DNA from: Mongoliitalea lutea
Lineage (GTDB): Bacteria; Bacteroidota; Bacteroidia; Cytophagales; Cyclobacteriaceae
Length of the DNA stretch: 64,000 nucleotides
Assembly: GCF_014652135.1 (NCBI RefSeq)
Contig: NZ_BMYF01000019.1
Location: 40,916-104,915, forward strand
Direction: 5' to 3'
Shown: positions 60,793 through 64,000 of the stretch, piece after piece
How positions within the stretch are numbered: the stretch's first letter is position 1
Layout of the letters: each line of letters opens with the position of its first letter
Translations under genes and position numbers: made by a program
The notes under the pieces: model-generated
Told to the model about the DNA's origin: nothing
What the model saw: the letters and a program-made list of their open reading frames with translations, nothing else
The model's database searches: none

Positions 60793-61098
60793 TCAGAAGC
60801 GCTCTTTGGCAAACATTGGCATAGCAATGATAATAATCACAGCTCCAAGTATACTAACTATAACAGTCAACCCAGGCGCTAGATTTGATTGACCTAGCCA
60901 TTCACCTACAAAATATCCAATCATTGGAATCATTCCCATTGCTATAAAAACATAGCTTAGAAAAATATGTAAACCATTTTCAATAGCAAACTCCTTTTCT
61001 TTACTGGAGAAATGCCTAGTCCCTATGAAAATACGAGGGAATAATCTCGTTAAGGTACCAAAAGCGATGAAACCTAAGCAGATGAAAATAATTGTCAT
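60793..61098 (-). CDS. Small three-helix membrane protein, unknown function
   Basis: 101 residues: MTIIFICLGFIAFGTLTRLF, YVFIAMGMIPMIGYFVGEWL, LTVIVSILGAVIIIIAMPMF. Short cytoplasmic charged loop (SSKEKEFAIENG). Family not recognised. Confidence 0.65.
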   Translation of the reverse strand: MTIIFICLGFIAFGTLTRLFPRIFIGTRHFSSKEKEFAIENGLHIFLSYVFIAMGMIPMIGYFVGEWLGQSNLAPGLTVIVSILGAVIIIIAMPMFAKERF

Positions 61099-61175
61099 AA
61101 TTTCTCTTTTAAAATAAGACGAACTAAACGTTACGAATATAATAAAAGTCGATGAAAGTGAAATATTCTAAAATA

Positions 61176-61231
61176 TAGGCCTAATTTTTCGATTATAATC
61201 TAAATTTTAGGCCTAATTTTTCGATTATAAT
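61176..61231. repeat. 32-bp direct repeats, left flank of the ATPase
   Basis: Two copies of taggcctaatttttcgatta, starting at 61176 and 61208, exactly 32 bases apart. The unit begins with palindrome TAGGCCTA. They end about 38 bases before the ATPase ATG. Confidence 0.8.
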
Positions 61232-61268
61232 GAATTTGTTGTAAATTCGTAGCTTTAAGCAAGCAGTG

Positions 61269-62405
61269 ATGTTACAAAGAGAGCTATTGCAACGAATCAA
61301 GGAAAATTGCTTTCAAGGAAAGGTGATTTTACTTTTTGGTGCCCGACAAGTGGGTAAGACAACCTTGTTGGAATCTTTGGTCAGAGAGTTCAATGTGCCA
61401 ACTGCTTGGCTGAATGCAGATGAATCTGATATTCTGGAAGCTTTTAATACTGCAAAAACCAGCTCCCAATTGATAAACTTAATGGGAGAGAATAATCAAT
61501 TGATCATCATTGATGAAGCACAGCAGATTGATGATATAGGTAAAAAGCTTAAATTAGTTTATGATAGTAAGTTACCCATTCAAGTAATTGCCACGGGTTC
61601 TTCCTCATTTGAATTACAAGATAAGACCGTAGAACCACTAACCGGACGAAAGAAAACATATCAGCTGTTTCCGGTCAGCTATCGGGAACTAGTGGAAAAT
61701 ACTTCACTTATTGAAAGTAGAAGGCTCCTGGATACACGCCTTGTGTATGGCACCTATCCTGAAGTGATCAGTAACCCAGGTCAAGAAAAGGAAGTGCTGA
61801 TTGAAATTGCACAAAGTTACTTGTATAAGGATGTCTTAAAAGTTGAAAACATTCGGAAACCTAACCATATAGAAAAGTTGCTAAAAGCGCTTGCTTTTCA
61901 GGTTGGGAGTGAAGTAAGCTACCATGAACTGGCTCAAACAGTAGGGAATATTGATACGGCAACGGTGGAGAAGTATCTCGATATGCTCGAAAAAGCGTTT
62001 GTAATTTTTAAGCTCCCTGCCTTTAGTAGAAACCTAAGGAATGAAATAAAAAAGGCTAAAAAGTATTACTTCTATGACAATGGCATTCGAAATGTATTGA
62101 TGAGTAATTTTGCTTTGCCTGAAATGCGTTTGGATAAAGGCGCACTTTGGGAAAACTTTCTCATGGCAGAGCGTATGAAATTGAATCATTACGAACGAAG
62201 ATTTGTCAATTCATACTTCTGGAGGACCCACGACAAGGCTGAAATTGACTATATAGAGGAAGTTGATGGTATGTTACATGCCTTCGAATTCAAATGGAAA
62301 GAACAGAAAACCAGATTTCCGTCTTCCTTTTTACAAACCTATCCTGAACATAGTACAACGGTCATTTCCAAAGCAAACTTTGAAGTATTCCTTGGCTTAG
62401 AGTAA
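61269..62405 (+). CDS. AAA-type ATPase with DUF4143 domain
   Basis: 378 residues from ATG 61269. Walker A LFGARQVGKTTLLESL, Walker B QLIIIDEAQQI, sensor ATGSSSFEL, an arginine-rich SYRELVE region, a winged-helix-like part (LAQTVGNIDTATVEKYLDML), and DUF4143 C-terminus (EIDYIEEVDGMLHAFEFKWK), a PD-(D/E)XK-like fold. Widespread family of unclear function, seen often as a stand-alone mobile gene. Bracketed by identical 32-bp repeats. Confidence 0.88.
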   Translation: MLQRELLQRIKENCFQGKVILLFGARQVGKTTLLESLVREFNVPTAWLNADESDILEAFNTAKTSSQLINLMGENNQLIIIDEAQQIDDIGKKLKLVYDSKLPIQVIATGSSSFELQDKTVEPLTGRKKTYQLFPVSYRELVENTSLIESRRLLDTRLVYGTYPEVISNPGQEKEVLIEIAQSYLYKDVLKVENIRKPNHIEKLLKALAFQVGSEVSYHELAQTVGNIDTATVEKYLDMLEKAFVIFKLPAFSRNLRNEIKKAKKYYFYDNGIRNVLMSNFALPEMRLDKGALWENFLMAERMKLNHYERRFVNSYFWRTHDKAEIDYIEEVDGMLHAFEFKWKEQKTRFPSSFLQTYPEHSTTVISKANFEVFLGLE

Positions 62406-62439
62406 GTTGAATAAAATCAATTTATCCTATTCTAAAAAT

Positions 62440-62488
62440 TAGGCCTAATTTTTCGATTGTAATCTAAATTTTAGGCCTAATTTTTCGA
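62440..62488. repeat. 32-bp direct repeats, right flank of the ATPase
   Basis: Same unit as upstream: full copy from 62440 (taggcctaatttttcgattg) and partial copy from 62472, again 32 bases apart. Confidence 0.8.
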
Positions 62489-62526
62489 AAATGTATTCAG
62501 TGTAACTAGAATTTTGATGAAACTGA

Positions 62527-62670
62527 TTATCCACATCATTTGGTCATCGGTCAATGACCTGTCAACCTATTTCATGAGGGGACAAAGCATCTGTTTACTG
62601 TAGACCGTCGACAGTGGTCGATTATCCGCAATTGCTGTAAATTATTTTACTCTAGTGCAATTGTGGATAA
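62527..62670. other. Second DnaA-box-like group
   Basis: TTATCCACA at 62527-62535, TTATCCGCA (one mismatch) at 62622-62630 and TGTGGATAA at 62662-62670, in the gap before purU's stop. Wide spacing, weaker than the 20-kb cluster. The gap also contains a tcgac/gtcgac repeat at 62605-62620. Confidence 0.4.
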
Positions 62671-62680
62671 TCATAATTGA

Positions 62681-63535
62681 TCAATAGAAAATAACAGTCT
62701 TATTTCTGTAAGCCAATACTTTTCGCTCCAAATGATACTTGATAGCTTTGGAAAGTACGACCTTTTCTACATCCTGCCCAATCTGAACTAGGTCACTCAC
62801 AGAGTTATGGTGCCTAACCCGGGCAATTTCTTGCTCAATTATTGGTCCTGCATCGAGTTCCTCGGTCACGTAATGAGCCGTAGCCCCGATGATTTTAACT
62901 CCACGCTCGTAGGCAGCATGGTAGGGCTTCGCACCCACAAAAGCCGGTAAAAAGGAATGATGGATATTGATGATTTGGTTAGGAAATGATTGGATAAAGT
63001 CTCCACTTAGGATCTGCATATAGCGGGCCAAGACAATAAAGTCAACATTATGTTTTTTCAATAACTCGATTTGCTGTTGTTCTACTGCTGCTTTATTGGT
63101 TTTATCCATTGGGAGATGGTAGAAAGGGATTCGAAATGCCGTAACCACTTTCTTCAATTCCAAGTGATTGGAAATGACCAAGGGAATTTCCACATCAAAC
63201 TGACCCGAATAATACCTGCTGAGAATATCAAATAAGCAATGACTCAGTTTGGAAACAAAAATTGCCATTCTTGGCTTTTGCGTGTTAAAATACAGATCGA
63301 AGCTCATTCCAAATCGATCAGCTACCTCTTCTTTAAAGACGCTTCCAATAGATTCTTTATCTAAGGCAAAACTATCGAGTTCCCAAGCTGCCCGCATAAA
63401 AAACATGCCGATTTCCTCATCCACATGTTGGTCTACTTCCAAAATATTGCCCTGATAGTTGTATAAAAAATCAGAAACAGTTACCACAATTCCTTTTTGG
63501 TCTGGGCATTGAATGGTAATGATCGCTTTGTTCAT
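62681..63535 (-). CDS. purU: Formyltetrahydrofolate deformylase
   Basis: 284 residues. N-terminal ACT domain (MNKAIITIQCPDQKGIVVTV) and C-terminal formyl-transferase fold with INIHHSFLPAFVGAKPYHAA, GATAHYVTEELDAGPIIEQE (catalytic Asn/His/Asp). It hydrolyses 10-formyl-THF to formate and THF, balancing one-carbon pools. Full length. Confidence 0.95.
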   Translation of the reverse strand: MNKAIITIQCPDQKGIVVTVSDFLYNYQGNILEVDQHVDEEIGMFFMRAAWELDSFALDKESIGSVFKEEVADRFGMSFDLYFNTQKPRMAIFVSKLSHCLFDILSRYYSGQFDVEIPLVISNHLELKKVVTAFRIPFYHLPMDKTNKAAVEQQQIELLKKHNVDFIVLARYMQILSGDFIQSFPNQIINIHHSFLPAFVGAKPYHAAYERGVKIIGATAHYVTEELDAGPIIEQEIARVRHHNSVSDLVQIGQDVEKVVLSKAIKYHLERKVLAYRNKTVIFY

Positions 63536-63567
63536 AATTTAAAATTTAGGTAAAAAATATCCCGAAT

Positions 63568-63801
63568 TCATTCTTCATTCAACTCATTTAAAAGTTTGTC
63601 TAACGAATAATCAGCTTTTCCACTTTCCTCGCCTTCTGCTAACTCTTTCCTTAAGGCATCTAATTTTAGTTCCTGCTCTTCTAAGAGTCTCAAAGCTGCT
63701 CTAACTGTTTCAGAAACAGATCCATACCGGCCTTTTTCTACTTGCTGACCTATAAAATTCTCAAAATGAGTTCCAATTGAAATACTCGTATTTTTTGCCA
63801 T
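63568..63801 (-). CDS. parD: ParD-type antitoxin, orphan
   Basis: 77 residues. Ribbon-helix-helix N-terminus (ISIGTHFENFIGQQVEKGRY, GSVSETVRAALRLLEEQE) and acidic disordered tail (KADYSLDKLLNELNEE) that would wrap ParE. The partner toxin would start within a few bases downstream, but only 32 bases separate it from purU. No ParE frame exists, so it is orphaned. Confidence 0.85.
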   Translation of the reverse strand: MAKNTSISIGTHFENFIGQQVEKGRYGSVSETVRAALRLLEEQELKLDALRKELAEGEESGKADYSLDKLLNELNEE

Positions 63802-63923
63802 GGGAAAATCAAATTTTAGTAAATATACCGATAATTATTATTTATTGGTATTGAAGCTGCGGTCAAAACTAGATTTTTTCTAAAAGTCTATTTAAATATC
63901 ACTAGTGTCCGAGAAACGATTTT

Positions 63924-63964
63924 AAAATAAGGGTAGATTCAATTGCTTAAACCTACCCTATTTT
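63924..63964. terminator. Hairpin near the window end
   Basis: aaaataagggtag and ctaccctatttt with one bulged base and a 16-base loop. May be a terminator of a gene outside the window; nothing else is recognisable in 63802-64000. Confidence 0.4.
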
Positions 63965-64000
63965 GTGTACTTTGTGTTTACGACAACATAAATTACACAT

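Noticed and set aside
61269..62405. Defence-system ATPase with partner genes
   Set aside because: No nuclease, protease or toxin gene lies next to it; only repeats flank it, so a system could not be supported.

Overview
The window comes from a Bacteroidota chromosome, most likely a Cytophagales/Cyclobacteriaceae (Algoriphagus-like) organism. The lineage is inferred from gene content: a gldE-type gene next to mutY and ssb, a TonB receptor with a carboxypeptidase-like N-domain, a 29-residue basic AURKAIP1/COX24-type ribosomal protein, lipoproteins with Bacteroidota lipoboxes, and promoters of the TTG/TAnnTTTG type. No rRNA, tRNA, CRISPR array, transposase or phage gene was seen.

Layout. 0-7 kb: RNase G, a tiny ribosomal protein, a TPR protein and HU, divergent from mutY-ssb-gldE. 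7-13 kb: gltB-gltD glutamate synthase. 13-20 kb: mixed housekeeping (NDH-2, YebC/TACO1, YjjX, a thioredoxin with a DUF6952 partner, M28 peptidase). 20.0-20.5 kb: an intergenic region with a cluster of DnaA-box-like 9-mers, a candidate replication origin. 20.5-27.5 kb: two thioredoxin-fold proteins, kmo-kynU, RidA and fumarase. 27.5-34.8 kb: a frameshifted YhcG-type nuclease gene, a secreted amidase, a lipoprotein carbonic anhydrase and a P-type ATPase.

35-52.5 kb is a metal-homeostasis island and the most interesting part. Four transcription units share a palindromic operator with core TGCAAyATAGTTGCA placed on the -33 or -7 promoter element. One unit encodes a Fur-family regulator, so this looks like a Zur-type zinc-starvation regulon. 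Its members are a His-rich membrane peptide, a TonB receptor, two AztD-like beta-propeller lipoproteins, two COG0523 GTPases, YidD, the regulator itself, and an unusual operon with MogA, a DoxX-like protein and HisI. Inside the island is a separate copper-type locus: MbnP, an MbnH-like diheme peroxidase, an outer-membrane protein, and two paralogous small membrane proteins with a Cys motif.

52.5-60 kb: DinB, a two-domain acetolactate-decarboxylase-like/FmdE protein next to a decayed copy of its first domain, then an arsenic/metalloid island. The island has two divergent ArsR regulators, a permease with a mini-thioredoxin on one side, and DUF6428, an arsenate-reductase-like phosphatase and ACR3 on the other. 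Its intergenic spaces carry short periodic repeats. 60-64 kb: small membrane proteins, a DUF4143 ATPase bracketed by 32-bp repeats, purU and an orphan ParD antitoxin.

Coordinates of starts were chosen by signal peptides, family N-termini and promoter position; many differ from the longest open frame. Functions come from reading protein motifs, without database searches.
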